From Viola odorata (Eukaryota > Streptophyta > Magnoliopsida > Malpighiales > Violaceae): a stretch of DNA of 64,000 nt. Below, in pieces: positions 51,472 to 62,098 of the stretch. Position numbers and translations under genes: made by a program. The notes beneath the pieces are model-generated. The model saw nothing but the letters and a program-made list of their open reading frames with translations, searched no databases and had not been told where the DNA came from. The DNA lies in NCBI GenBank assembly GCA_963691705.1, contig OY829542.1, forward strand, positions 61,900,427-61,964,426, in the 5' to 3' direction. Every line of letters begins with the position of its first letter. The first letter of the stretch is position 1.

Positions 51472-51591
51472 AGGGGTATGAGTACGTGTTAAATGGGTAT
51501 AAATGGGTATGAGTACCCATTTAAAAAATTATATAGGTAATAAATAGGTATCTTACTCATACCCACCCATACTCACTCATTTTTCACCCCT
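51472..51591. repeat. hAT-like short repeat, unit 3 copy
   Basis: Cleanest copy of the family: left end AGGGGTATGAGTA, right end reverse complement AGGGGTGAAAAATGAGT. About 120 bp, largely self-complementary. Confidence 0.5.
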
Positions 51592-52452
51592 AATAATAAT
51601 ACGTTAAGATCTATTTTAATACTTTGACATCTATTTTAAAGTGGTATGTCATTTAGTTATTGAGTTTAATTAGAAAAAGAAATAATAACGCGGAAACATT
51701 AAAATCCTAAATGGTCTCTCCTTTTCAAAAATTAAAGATTCATGTATATCGTTTTCATTTTATTTTTCTTCTTGTAGTTTGATTCTAAACTAACACATGC
51801 TCAGAAAAATGCAAATCAAGACAATGATAATGAAGAAATAAAAACTATAGAATTACAATGTTTGTTTTTTTTATTTGAATTTTATTTTGGATCTTTTTTA
51901 GGGTTATACTGACTCAAACTGTAGACCTTCTCGATAAAACAGATCAAACTAGTTAGTATCAAAATGATTTAAACGGTTTCAAAGACCCAACATACATTTT
52001 TTTTTTTTGCATTGGACTCTTTCATTAACTGATAAAAATAATTAGTTAGTCTATCATACTTCTCTACACAGAAAGATATAAAGATGGCTCCATGTGCTCT
52101 GATCTTTTTTAATTCCGATCCAAGAGGCAACTGATATGGAATTATAGTATTATTTTTCCATGTCCTTCTAACATGGTTGTTGGTACATTAATTAGTTTTT
52201 TTTGTTATTGGTAAAAACATTAATTAGATAGTCAAATTAATAAATCGATTTTTTTCAAATGGATTTTTTCTGACGATTTAAGTAATACTATTCTTATACA
52301 TAATAGTGTTCTTAAACTTCGAACTCGAAACCTTAATTAATTAAACTAGAATAATTCTTAAAATAGTCAACGTAATAAATTACATAAAAGAAAATAATTC
52401 TTAGTTGTCCTGCATGTTCCCTTACATTGTTTTTTTTTTATAATCTTTTTCT

Positions 52453-52459
52453 CCTATAA
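52453..52459 (+). promoter_or_regulatory. TATA box of the aspartic protease gene
   Basis: TATAAAT about 40 bases upstream of the ATG. The truncated copy has the same box at the same distance (near 22335). Confidence 0.55.
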
Positions 52460-52496
52460 ATCGAGACAACACTTTCTCCACTAAACTCGGATTATT

Positions 52497-53867
52497 ATGG
52501 CTTCATTTTTAATCTCTCTTTTCTTCCTCTTAACGCTCTCCATCTCCTCCGCATTGTCGTCTTCTCCAACGACAATCCATCTTCCTCTTCAATGCTCGTC
52601 CACCCTTAAAAACCCATATTCCTCGCCAAATCTCAACCCAATATCTACACCAGCAACTCAACGTAAAGTACCATTAGAAACTCAAGCTCGAATCTTAGTT
52701 CCGTCTGTTGAAAAAAAAGTAACACTACCGATTACTCAATCGAATAGCCACGAGTTTCTAATTTCGCTCAGTTTTGGCACTCCTCCTCAGACTAGTTACT
52801 TCATTTTGGACACCGGTAGCTCCCTCGTTTGGTTCCCTTGCACCCTCAACTCCTCTAAGTATCAATGCATCCAATGTGGTTCCGAACACATCCCGACTTT
52901 TAATCCTGACCGTACATCATCCGCAAGATTCGTAGGATGCAAGAGCCCAAGATGCAACTGGGTCTCAACTTGTCAAAGAAATTGTACTATCAATACTAGT
53001 TGTCCGTACGAAATTCATTACGCTTCGGGGTTGACTTTTGGGTATCTTTTAGCGGAGACTTTAAATTTATATCTATCAAACAAATTGTTGGTGCCTGATT
53101 TCGTTGTCGGGTGCTCCACATCTTCAGGTGGAATATCTACAGGGATTGCCGGGTTCGGTAACACGCCCGTGTCACTACCCAACCAATTAGGTGTCAAGAA
53201 ATTCGCCTATTGTTTAGCATATCGCACAACGACGTCGGGATCGAGAGGAGGTAACCTCGTTTTGGGTGGGCCCGCAGTGGAAGGCCTACAGTACACGCCG
53301 TTTGTGAAAAGTCCGGATCCGACGGGTCAAGATTTTTACTACATTGTGTTGCGAAGGATTATTGTCGGAAACAATCGCATTAAGGTACCCCGTAGGTTCC
53401 AATTGCCCGGATCCGCGGATGGTTACCGAGGGACTGCGGTGGACTCCGGTACGGGTTACACGGGCATGGTGGGTCCCATTTATGAGTTGATGGCAAAGGA
53501 ATTTGAGAGACAATTGGGTGATATTTATAGACCAAAACGGATTAGAACAAAAAATGGGTCTAGCAGGTCGTGTTTTGTTGGTCTTAAGAAGAAGGATTCG
53601 GATCGGATTCCGGGTTTGGTCTTCCAGTTTAAAGGGGGAGCTAAGATGAAATTAGGTTTGGAGAATTATTTTGAGTTTTTTAAGGAAGGTGGGTGCATAA
53701 GCATTTATGAAATGCCTATGGCTTCAGGAACGGAGAGTGGGTTTGGGTTTGGGATAATTCTAGGTAATGTTCAGCAACAAAATTTCTATGTTGAGTATGA
53801 TTTGCAGAATGGGAAATTTGGGTTCAAACCTAAGAAATGTGTGGATGAAACACAAAACTATATATAG
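52497..53867 (+). CDS. Nepenthesin-type aspartic protease (A1 family), intronless
   Basis: Predicted secreted aspartic endopeptidase of 456 residues. A hydrophobic signal peptide (about residues 1-20) and a short pro-segment precede the two catalytic motifs DTGSS (Asp about 105) and DSGTG (Asp about 316). The Cys-rich stretch between residues about 115 and 170 (CT...CIQC...CKSPRC...CQRNC...CPY) is the nepenthesin insert. The C-terminal half has FKGGAKMKLGLENYF and ILGNVQQQNFYVEYDL, both typical of plant A1B proteases such as the At4g16563 type. No transmembrane or GPI tail is evident. The ATG at 52497 is the first in frame and is preserved in the truncated copy at 22373. Substrate unknown. 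Confidence 0.93.
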   Translation: MASFLISLFFLLTLSISSALSSSPTTIHLPLQCSSTLKNPYSSPNLNPISTPATQRKVPLETQARILVPSVEKKVTLPITQSNSHEFLISLSFGTPPQTSYFILDTGSSLVWFPCTLNSSKYQCIQCGSEHIPTFNPDRTSSARFVGCKSPRCNWVSTCQRNCTINTSCPYEIHYASGLTFGYLLAETLNLYLSNKLLVPDFVVGCSTSSGGISTGIAGFGNTPVSLPNQLGVKKFAYCLAYRTTTSGSRGGNLVLGGPAVEGLQYTPFVKSPDPTGQDFYYIVLRRIIVGNNRIKVPRRFQLPGSADGYRGTAVDSGTGYTGMVGPIYELMAKEFERQLGDIYRPKRIRTKNGSSRSCFVGLKKKDSDRIPGLVFQFKGGAKMKLGLENYFEFFKEGGCISIYEMPMASGTESGFGFGIILGNVQQQNFYVEYDLQNGKFGFKPKKCVDETQNYI

Positions 53868-56197
53868 CAAGTTGCCTATACCATTTTTTCATTAATGGGT
53901 TTTTTTTTCTTCTCTTTTGGTCAAAACGAGATTGGAACTAGGTAGGATTTCGAATAGTGGTAAGACTCTCCCTTATAAGTTTTGATATAAGGGCATATCT
54001 ATGACTCGAATTTTAAACTTCTAATAAAGTTAGGATAATTCTCTACCAATTCTCTTCCTGTGTTAATATTCCATTAATATCTTCTTAATAAAATGGAAAG
54101 ATACATCAAGACCAATTACAATGGTTTCTCAAAAAAATAATTTAGCAATTACTATTTAATGAATATTTATTTAACTTTTTAAATTTTCGGTCAAATTTAA
54201 ACTTAAGTACTTCTCTAAATTAAGTAATGCTTTAGAGAGAAAAAATGACTGCTTGTGTTAAAATTTCCATGGTTCAATCCAAATGGATGGAACCATGAGT
54301 GTGTCAATGAGAAAACTTACCCTAAAGTTTCTATAATTTTCTAATTTGGTCACCATAGTTTTAAAACTCACAAAAATAAACCCAACAAATACCTAAAAGT
54401 TACATTTTTAATAGCTAAAAATTAAAAATTAAAAATTAAAAAATTAAAAAAGGAAAAAATGCAATAATTATAGTAGGGTCCACGTCATAAAAAAATTAAA
54501 CAAATCAATGAAGAAAATTAAAATATGTATTAAAAAAGAAAAAAAAGTTAAAAAAAGTTAAAAAAAGTTAAATAAATTCTTAATTATTTTAGGCCCTATA
54601 ATATTTATTACAGTTTCTCCAAATTTTATATTTTCTTACAATTTCTTATAATTTTTTTGATTTTTTTAAACCACTTAAAATGTTAAAAAAAACAAACTTT
54701 TGAGAAATTGTAAAGTTTATATTACCACATTTAATACTAGAAGCCAAAATGATTTTTTTGTAACTTCCAAGGGATGATTTTAACGACAACAGACGAGTAT
54801 TGACGTGATTCTATCAATTTGGATGGAAAATGTAATGGAGGGTTATTACGAGGTATCCTACTAGTTCATGGGGAACTTTGAAGCATTCAGAAAGAAGAGA
54901 AATAAAAACTGAATATAAAAGTACTGAAACTTTTAATGGAATGAGATATTTTATAAAAATCGTGTCACCTTGTGTCCAAAGCGGACAATATCATTCCATT
55001 AAAAAATACCAAATGATTTTTATTTCTCCAACAAATTAGTAGCGGGTTGAAGGTTTAGTTGGGTCTGCGCAATGGACTTTGATGTGGGTGACACACTATG
55101 AATCTTCGGGCCGAGTTGAAAAAGTATGGTGGATCTCCGCTCCGGACAGGAAAAAGTACGATGAATCTCTAAGTAGTGCAGAAAAATGTACACGGTGGGC
55201 TTCCTAGGTGGGTTCTGTGGTACATAGTTCGAGGGAAAATTATTGGGCCCTAGTGGTGGGCTCAGTGGTACTTCGTTTTAATAGAGATTGATGATCCCAA
55301 GTTTGTCGGGGGGACCCACAATAAGGTTGTGTGCTCTGTGATACTTAGTTCGAGGGGGAAATTATTAAAGTGTGCAAACCAAAATCCCACGTCGAAAAAA
55401 CGAGAAATAAAAACTGAATATAAGAATAGTAAAACTCTTAATGGAACGAGACATTTTATAAAACTCATGCGTTTAGACTCAAAGTAGATAATATAATTCT
55501 ATTAAAAGATACCATATAATTTTTATTTCTCCGAATTTTTTTTAAGCTTGACAGAAAATTCATAAGGAGTAATCAGATGTTCCTCTGGAAAAATTTGAAC
55601 TCCAAACTTTCACCCACACAAGGTTAGATGATATTTTACCCTTTGTATTTAAATATTTTATTTAAACCTAAGATAACCTAGTAGCTACGGGAAGCTCATA
55701 AAAGAATGCCATTTTTTACTGGTTAATGAACTTTTTTTCTACTCACAGTTAGTTCTATTTATTTTCTAGAACTAATCATGTTTTAAAAAATAAAATTTTA
55801 TAAATGTAGAGAATTTGATTGAATATTTTATAAATACGGGGCTAAATAAATATGTTTTAGTTTAACTGATTTTTAGTTGGATGAAAACGTTGAAGTGAAT
55901 ATAAAAATGAAAAACTAAAATAGTAACCTCAATAGTAAACAGGTAAGAGAGAGAGAGGAGAGGAAGAGACCCCAAAGGGCCAACACACGATAATATGCAA
56001 GTGTCAATGGGGCTGAAGCCCAAGTGAAGAAGTCGCGAAATCCATATCCATCAACATTCAACATTCAACATTCAACATTCAACATAAACAAAATTAGAAA
56101 CTCGCATTGACAAAACGTACGGAGAGTTCCAGGATTTGTGTCTCTACTTTTGTTTATAGCTTCCTGTCTGTAGAAGCAAAGCAAGGCAAGGCAAGGC
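53868..56197. other. Spacer with TRIM-like repeats
   Basis: AT-rich DNA between the protease and the PAT11-like gene, with simple runs of (AAAAATT)n near 54415-54450 and (AAAAAAGTT)n near 54540-54580. A TRIM-like structure lies at 54890-55540 (listed separately). A tandem of AACATTC (about five units) at 56053-56085 lies in the probable 5' leader of the next gene. No coding sequence seen. Confidence 0.55.
54890..55540. mobile_element. TRIM-like element (short LTR pair, no coding region)
   Basis: Two direct repeats of about 135 bp, 54895-55030 and 55395-55535, share GAGAAATAAAAACTGAATATAA, then AATGGAA(T/C)GAGA, and end TTTTTATTTCTCC. Between them lies GT-rich sequence with two copies of 'agttcgaggg(g)aaattatt', the second just before the right repeat, as a polypurine tract would be. 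The AATCCCACGTCGAAAAA word near 55382 is typical of plant TRIM LTR starts. The outer ends are degraded and no TSD was found. Confidence 0.5.
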
Positions 56198-58617
56198 ATG
56201 CCTGACTTACCCACGGTTAGTTCCATTCCTTTTCCGTGTCCTTTTGTTCTTACTGTTTTCGTCATCAATCTTATCTCATCTCCTGTCTACTTCAATGTTT
56301 TATTAGTGTTTCCAGTCTTAGATTATATTCTTCAAGAGCTAGTTTTTGATATGGATTGATTCCCACCTTGTATATGTACGTGTTTCTGTATTTGTGTATT
56401 TGTGCATGTGTGCAAGTTGTAATTTTTTCAGCTATGAAAGAAAGAAGGCGTTGACCAATTTGATAATGATTTATTGAATGAAAGAGCTTATCTGTACGTT
56501 GTATAAGATTGAAAATTAACTGGGAAAATCTTTTTGGTAATAAGTTTTATGTGGAGAAACGAAAAAAAGGTGCTAGCAGAACGGATTTGCAAAGAAGTTT
56601 AGTGCTTGTGATGGTCTTTAAATTGAAGAGTGTAGGATTGATATTGTTTGAGAAGTACTTTGATTACATTGTGATGGAGTGTGGTAAAGGTTTTTGGACT
56701 GGGTTATATTGGTTAGCATTGGTAGGAAGGAATTCGCTAAGATGAAGGATATAATAATTGGTAGTAAAAGTTACTTCTTTCTCTGTTATCATTAGAAGAA
56801 ACCGTTGATGTTTGTGTTCATGTGGACTTCTGGTTCTGTACAAACAGGAACACCTCGTGACAACAATTACTGAAGATAATGAAGCTATATGCTGGGGTTG
56901 TGGATTACGACTTCTTCTTCCACCTAATTCGCATGTTTTTAAGTGCGGCTGGTGTGGAGCAATAACTGATGACTGCAAACCGATATTTGATAAGAAATGG
57001 TTTTGGTGGAGACGCATGCGTGACCGATGCTTTGTGTGTGTCCTTGTCGGTTTCATGCTCTTTGTAATATGTACGTCAGCATTGCTTTTTCCTTTTTAAA
57101 TCTATAGCTTTCCTACCTCATGGTTTCAACCACCTATTATTTTGGCATCTGTAATCTCAAGGCTTACTTCATAGCAAGGACTTAGCAGTCTTCAAGTTAC
57201 CATTCTTGTTTCTACTGCATCTATGCAAGATTTTTTTTGTTATTAGAGCTTGTATTAGTGTGGTTTAATATCTTGATAAGTCTTCACTTCAACCCTTCTG
57301 AAAATGCAGGTGGTGGTGTGTGGGCAGTGTACCCTGTTGTGTTCTCCATCAGTTATTTATGCGGGACTTTCCACTTAATTGTAATAGCTATACTTTCCAT
57401 AACTACTGTTTCATTGTTCAGCCTTGCTGCTTTTAGAAGTGCTGGAAGACCACCCACAATACAGTGGGGTAGTTATCCAGCTGTGGACAAAGGTCACCTA
57501 GAGAACTATACTTTTTGCCACCATTGTTCAAAGCCGAAGTCATCGAGAGCTCATCATTGCCGTTCTTGTGGGATGTGTGTACTGGACATGGATCATCACT
57601 GCCCTTTCGTGAGTGTTCCTACATGAGTTGATGTGCTGTACATGTTATTCTTCTTTTCCGATGCTTGTTATTCTTTCGAATTTCGATGTTTTACCAAGTG
57701 CTAGTTCTGCTTCAGTAGCATGTAAAAGTTGTGCATTTATCTGAAATGCGGAGGGCTTGCAATAGTGTGTGTGAACATGTTTTGTTTGAAGATGACTCCT
57801 TCAATTTTAGCTTGCAACCATTTCTAATTCTTGTAGCATTATCTACCTCTTCCCAAAACATCTTGTTAGTAGATCTTGAAATCTTGTTTGGACGAATGCT
57901 ACCTTGTGATTTAGACTACTTTTATTCCTAAGAATTGGTTGCCAAGTATAAATATGACTTCTCAAGTTTTGTTAGTGCAAACTTGCTGCCACTTCAGCAA
58001 ATGCATTGGAAGATCTCCTCATATTTGGCTCGTTTTAATTGTTTTTCGTTGAACCGAACATTATGGCACTTCTCCTGTTGTTTCTTCCCCTTGCTTTTCC
58101 TAGATACCTGATTTTATCTACAAATTTTGTGCAGATTGGGAATTGCGTTGGTGCAGCGAATCACAGACACTTCATTGGCTTCCTAATTTCAGCTGTCAGC
58201 AGTACATTCTATGTCTCCATTGTGTCTGTATATACGGGATTGCATATATGGCCACCATTAACATACAGGTCTCTTGACAGTTTGAGAGGGGTGAACAGTC
58301 ATGCAGCTTGGATGACGTTGAAGGAAATCATTTTTGCATTATTAAACTCTGTACCACTTCTTTCCTCCAGGGGTCTTGTCCTTGTTTATCTGTTTATTGC
58401 TAGCATTTCTTTGGAGATAGGGCTGAGCGTGCTCCTGTGGCAGCAACTTCACTACATTTACGTAGGAGAGACGTACTTAAGCCACCTAAGTTCGCAGGGA
58501 GAGGAAAAGGTTGGAGAAAAAGATTGCAACAACCTATTACGTTTTTTCGGATGTCCATTCTCTGTTTCAAGATTCTTACCCATCTATTGGAGTTCTCCTA
58601 AAAAACATGCAAAATGA
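56198..58617 (+). CDS. PAT11-like: DHHC protein S-acyltransferase, PAT11-like
   Basis: Membrane palmitoyltransferase that attaches fatty acyl groups to Cys residues of target proteins. Coding exons 56198-56215, 56848-57070, 57310-57608 and 58135-58617 join in phase to about 340 residues. An N-terminal zinc-ribbon-like pair CWGCG...CGWCG (about residues 19-46) is followed by two membrane segments (MLFVIC region, and the segment after VWAVYP). Next comes the DHHC cysteine-rich domain [15 protein letters not shown]...[14 protein letters not shown], with the catalytic DHHC intact at the end of exon 3. Two more membrane segments follow, and the C-terminus includes [22 protein letters not shown], characteristic of Arabidopsis PAT11 as I remember it. 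The first exon (six codons) is the least certain part, although its phase fits. Confidence 0.88.
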
Positions 58618-59289
58618 CTGTACAACGCCCACGGTAAAAGCTGTAATTTTTGAAAATCATTGTAATTCATTCTTATTTTTGGTACTGACACCTAAAATGG
58701 CACCAACTACCATTCCATCAGTTGTGGATGAAATTCATGGTCACTGTAATAGTTGAACTACAGTGAGCACTTGTTGTAGAAATAATACACAGGAGAACGC
58801 AAAAGTTAAGATCAAATGGTTAGGGGTGTGTGTGTGTTTGTTTCTTTTTCCCTTTCAATGTTGCTCTGTTATGGTATCATTGTATGTATATGGGAATGGA
58901 AGTTGTCCTTTTGGTTTCTGAAATCATAGCAATATGAGTTTCCTTCGTAACCCCGGGAACTTCATAGTGTCTTCGTTCCATGAAAAAGTCAATGAGGCTA
59001 CAAGCTATAAGAAATAAAGAGCTTGAATTGTTGTAGTTTTGCATACTGCATACAATTTGCTGTAGGAAAAGACCGGAAATGAAGTTTCTTTTTCTCCTTT
59101 CAATGGATGGAGATTTATTTACTAGTGTTATTATAAAATTGATGTGGACCTACCAGAAATATCCCTCATTGTTGTCCAAACACCAACCATTTATGCAGAT
59201 AAGGTTACTTACAACATCCTGATATGATGCCAGCTAGTTACATGTAATAATGCCTGTGAGTGTTAAAGTGTACATGTGAATGGTAGAAG
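58618..59289. other. Intergenic region downstream of PAT11-like
   Basis: Probable 3' UTR of the PAT11-like gene (to about 58900) and a promoter region for the next gene. A short TG run is at about 58827-58840. Nothing else is seen. Confidence 0.5.
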
Positions 59290-61330
59290 ATGTCAGAAGC
59301 TGGCCATCTGTTATCAGCTCAAATCATCAAACAAGTTCCTGATTTCCATCAATCTAAGGCAAAGCTGCAGAAGTTCAAGACCTGCAAAATCTTTGCTGCT
59401 TCAAGGAAAAAAGACCACTCACTGGTATATTATGACTTTCCCCTTTACAAAACTGCAGGCAATTATAGTTTCTTTTGCTGCAACCCTCTTGTTTCTTCTT
59501 TATTATCAACTAAAAAATTTACCATCTTTGTGCTTGTATCTGTGTGTTTTAGCGAGTTCTGCTATATATGTTTACTCGCGATCTCTTTCACGTAAACTTT
59601 GTGTAAACTTCATTTCATGGATAGCTAGCATCTCTATCCATGTGTGTGGACTTGTAAAGAGTAGTGATTGATCAGTGTACTGCAGCTAGTCTTTCTCTTG
59701 GTGCTCCTTTTTTCTTCTCTACTGGTATTATAGACCTTACTACAGGATTTTGTTGTTGGGCAATGACAGATAAGCAAGAAAAGTTCCAGGGCTCCACGCC
59801 ATTTAATCACAATATCCACTGCTGGACATGGGAAGTGGCAAGGGAACTTGAATTGCGATTACCTAGTCTCATTTCGAGACCTGCAGTTGGAAGATTTAGT
59901 TGAAGATGAAAACAAAGATGCAGAGGTTTCTATAAATCTCTGCATCCAAAAGGTCATTCCCCTTAACTTTCATGTTCTTTTTCATAGGTGGCATATTCTG
60001 AATATTGCTATGTTTACGCAACAATCAACGAAACAAAAAGCATGATTCAGAGTCCAGAACACTATTCTGGTAATTAAAGAACTTCAAAACAACCAACCAT
60101 TGTGGTGCTTCATTATCAAAAACAGCACAACATCTCTACAATTGCTTCATATCTATCATCAGGACTGGTGTTTTCCAATTTGTAACTGCAAGGACAAATA
60201 ATTATGATTGATTAGGTATGGCATGAGATATTATATATGCACCGTTTGGTACCAAGAACATGCATCAACTCGGTGTTTGAACTTAGCAACAAAGCCAGTC
60301 AATTTCTCAAGTTTTTGTTCTGCCGTCTTTGTACAAAAACTTACTAACCAGAGTTCATTTCTTTTTTCCAGCATGCGAGCTTTGGTTTCTCTGTAGATGG
60401 AAGGATCATCACATCCTTTACCAGAACTTGTAGTATCTGCTTCTCTCCATACTGTAGAAAGGTTTGTCATCTCAGAAACCGGTATACTTTTCGCCTTCCT
60501 GTTTCTAATGTCCTTACCTGATTTGGTGTCCTGAAAATGATAAACTAAGGGACTAACTATGCTGGCCAACCACCACTATCGGTTCTAGTCACCTTTGCTA
60601 ACGGTTTTGGTAACTTCCCTTTTAACGGTAAGGATTTAGCTATAGTTTAGACTAAATAGACAATCATGAGGATTATCAACTAGTTGATGGCCACTGATTT
60701 TTTCCCTTTCATTTTAATAACATGTGATCATTTAAGGTTACTATCCGACTTTTTACGCTCTTATTTCTCTCATTTCAGATTGACACAAACTTTAATGTCT
60801 GGGTTCTGCCTTCAAGTAGAAGCAAATCTGATGTTCATCTACCTGAAATCGGTGGCGATGATCCATCATTAAGTCTCTTAAACCCTTTTATTTTCTGTGA
60901 CACTACTTGTGAAAAAGAGAGGAGTAAATAGTTAACAAAAATTGTGCATGATATTGCAGGTTATCTATGTCAAGCCAGGATATGAAGCTCATCTTGATTC
61001 TTTGATACAGGACACAATCCGGCTCCATACAGCAGTGGAAGTATGCTCATATTCTCTTGCAGAAACAGTAAAGAAATCAGAATAGTATTCATAGTTACCA
61101 AGCTTTTTGTTCTGCAGGATACTTGCTCGGACTCATGCGAAAAATCCGAACCCACATTGCAATGTGAGTGTTGTTACTGAATTTGCACAGTACAAATACG
61201 ATGAGCTTCTCCTGATACCAGAGAAAGTTTAATTTGTTGACCATTTGTGACAGATATCGGTAGACAGAATCCAGCTTCTGTTGATAAGAGGTGGTCTCGG
61301 CTTCTGGAGTTGAAGAAAACAAATTTATGA
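59290..61330 (+). CDS. DUF177 / YCED-homolog-2-like protein (one splice donor altered)
   Basis: Seven exons inferred: 59290-59424, 59770-59952, 60372-60461, 60779-60868, 60960-61040, 61118-61163 and 61254-61330, giving 233 residues in phase. Key segments: LEDLVEDENKDAEVSINLCIQK; FGFSVDGRIITSFTRTCSICFSPYC (a CxxC...C zinc-type pattern); FNVWVLPSSRS...EIGGDDPS; VIYVKPGYEAHLDSLIQDTIRL; DKRWSRLLELKKTNL. These match, from memory, the plastid 'large rRNA subunit accumulation protein YCED homolog 2' family, whose members are linked to plastid 23S rRNA accumulation. The N-terminus (many Lys, Ser, Ala) is a possible transit peptide, but its start is uncertain. Exon 4 ends DDPS followed by TTAAGT rather than GTAAGT, so normal splicing there is doubtful; the gene may be impaired. 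Confidence 0.72.
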
Positions 61331-62098
61331 GGAAGTTCGTATCATTTAGATGGTTCCTACTTTTGTAATTCAATTGATAATTAGTTTTCATAACATATCA
61401 TACTTTTAATGCTCATTCACTTTCCTTCCAAAGTACATTACATCGGTTAGTTATAAAACAATTTACTTGCTTGCTCGTTACAAAATACAACACAAATTAC
61501 ACGATTATTATAGAAGAAAAAAAACAACTATAACAATTACAACCACATAAAATTAAGATTTATTCTGAAGGTATTAATTGTGTTTAAGAAGAATTTTAAA
61601 CTTAATTCCTATTTATTAAATTTAAATCCCTAATTTTTCACCCTAATCCCCGAATTAATTGTTGACAAAATTTCAAAGGATTTTAAGTTTCAATTGGAGA
61701 GTGATTCTTCTCCAATCAGATCGGATCGGGAATCATACAAAACAAGATAATATTAATATTTAATCTAACAATAATAATAATAATCTAATACTAATAATAT
61801 AAAAAAGAGAAGTGATCGCGGTAAAAAAATGGTTCAAAACAGTAGCAGATACCAAAACGACACAGTGATTAAAAAGAGTTACTATTACTATAAATATTGA
61901 AAAGATGGCCTAAAATCAACCCTTTTCAGCCATCCAGACAAAAACCCTTTGCCATTTCTATCTCTCCTCTTTCGCTCCTCTTTTAGCCAAACCCTTGGCG
62001 GCTGTTTCTTCCAAAACCCTTAAATCCCAACTTCTTCTCCCCTAATTTCTCGGAGATTTAGGGTTTTACTCCTCTCCATCTCACAAGATCCAGCAACC
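61331..62098. other. Intergenic region and ECT 5' leader
   Basis: AT-rich spacer with an ATA/AAT-type tract near 61765-61800. About 61920-62098 is a C/T-rich leader with AAACCCTTAAA and TTTAGGGTTTTAC, telo-box-like words common in promoters of plant housekeeping and translation-related genes. No gene is seen. Confidence 0.55.

Larger units (their letters stand above)
50903..52496. other. Spacer and aspartic protease promoter, unit 3
   Basis: The part 50903-51470 matches 10116-10680. The hAT-like repeat is at 51472-51591. At about 51610 the sequence jumps to the region matching 20510 and 39350, so the ~1.5 kb of unit 2-type spacer (37755-39350) is missing. From 51620 to 52496 it is protease upstream sequence. 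No other gene is seen. Confidence 0.55.

Noticed and set aside
56053..56085. AACATTC repeats as a CRISPR-like or satellite array
   Set aside because: Only about five uninterrupted 7-bp units; ordinary leader microsatellite, and CRISPR arrays are not expected in plant nuclear DNA.
59989..60072. Possible exon VAYSEYCYVYATINETK in the YCED2-like gene
   Set aside because: Splice-like borders exist, but joining it would displace the HASFGFSVDGR exon, which continues the family sequence in phase.
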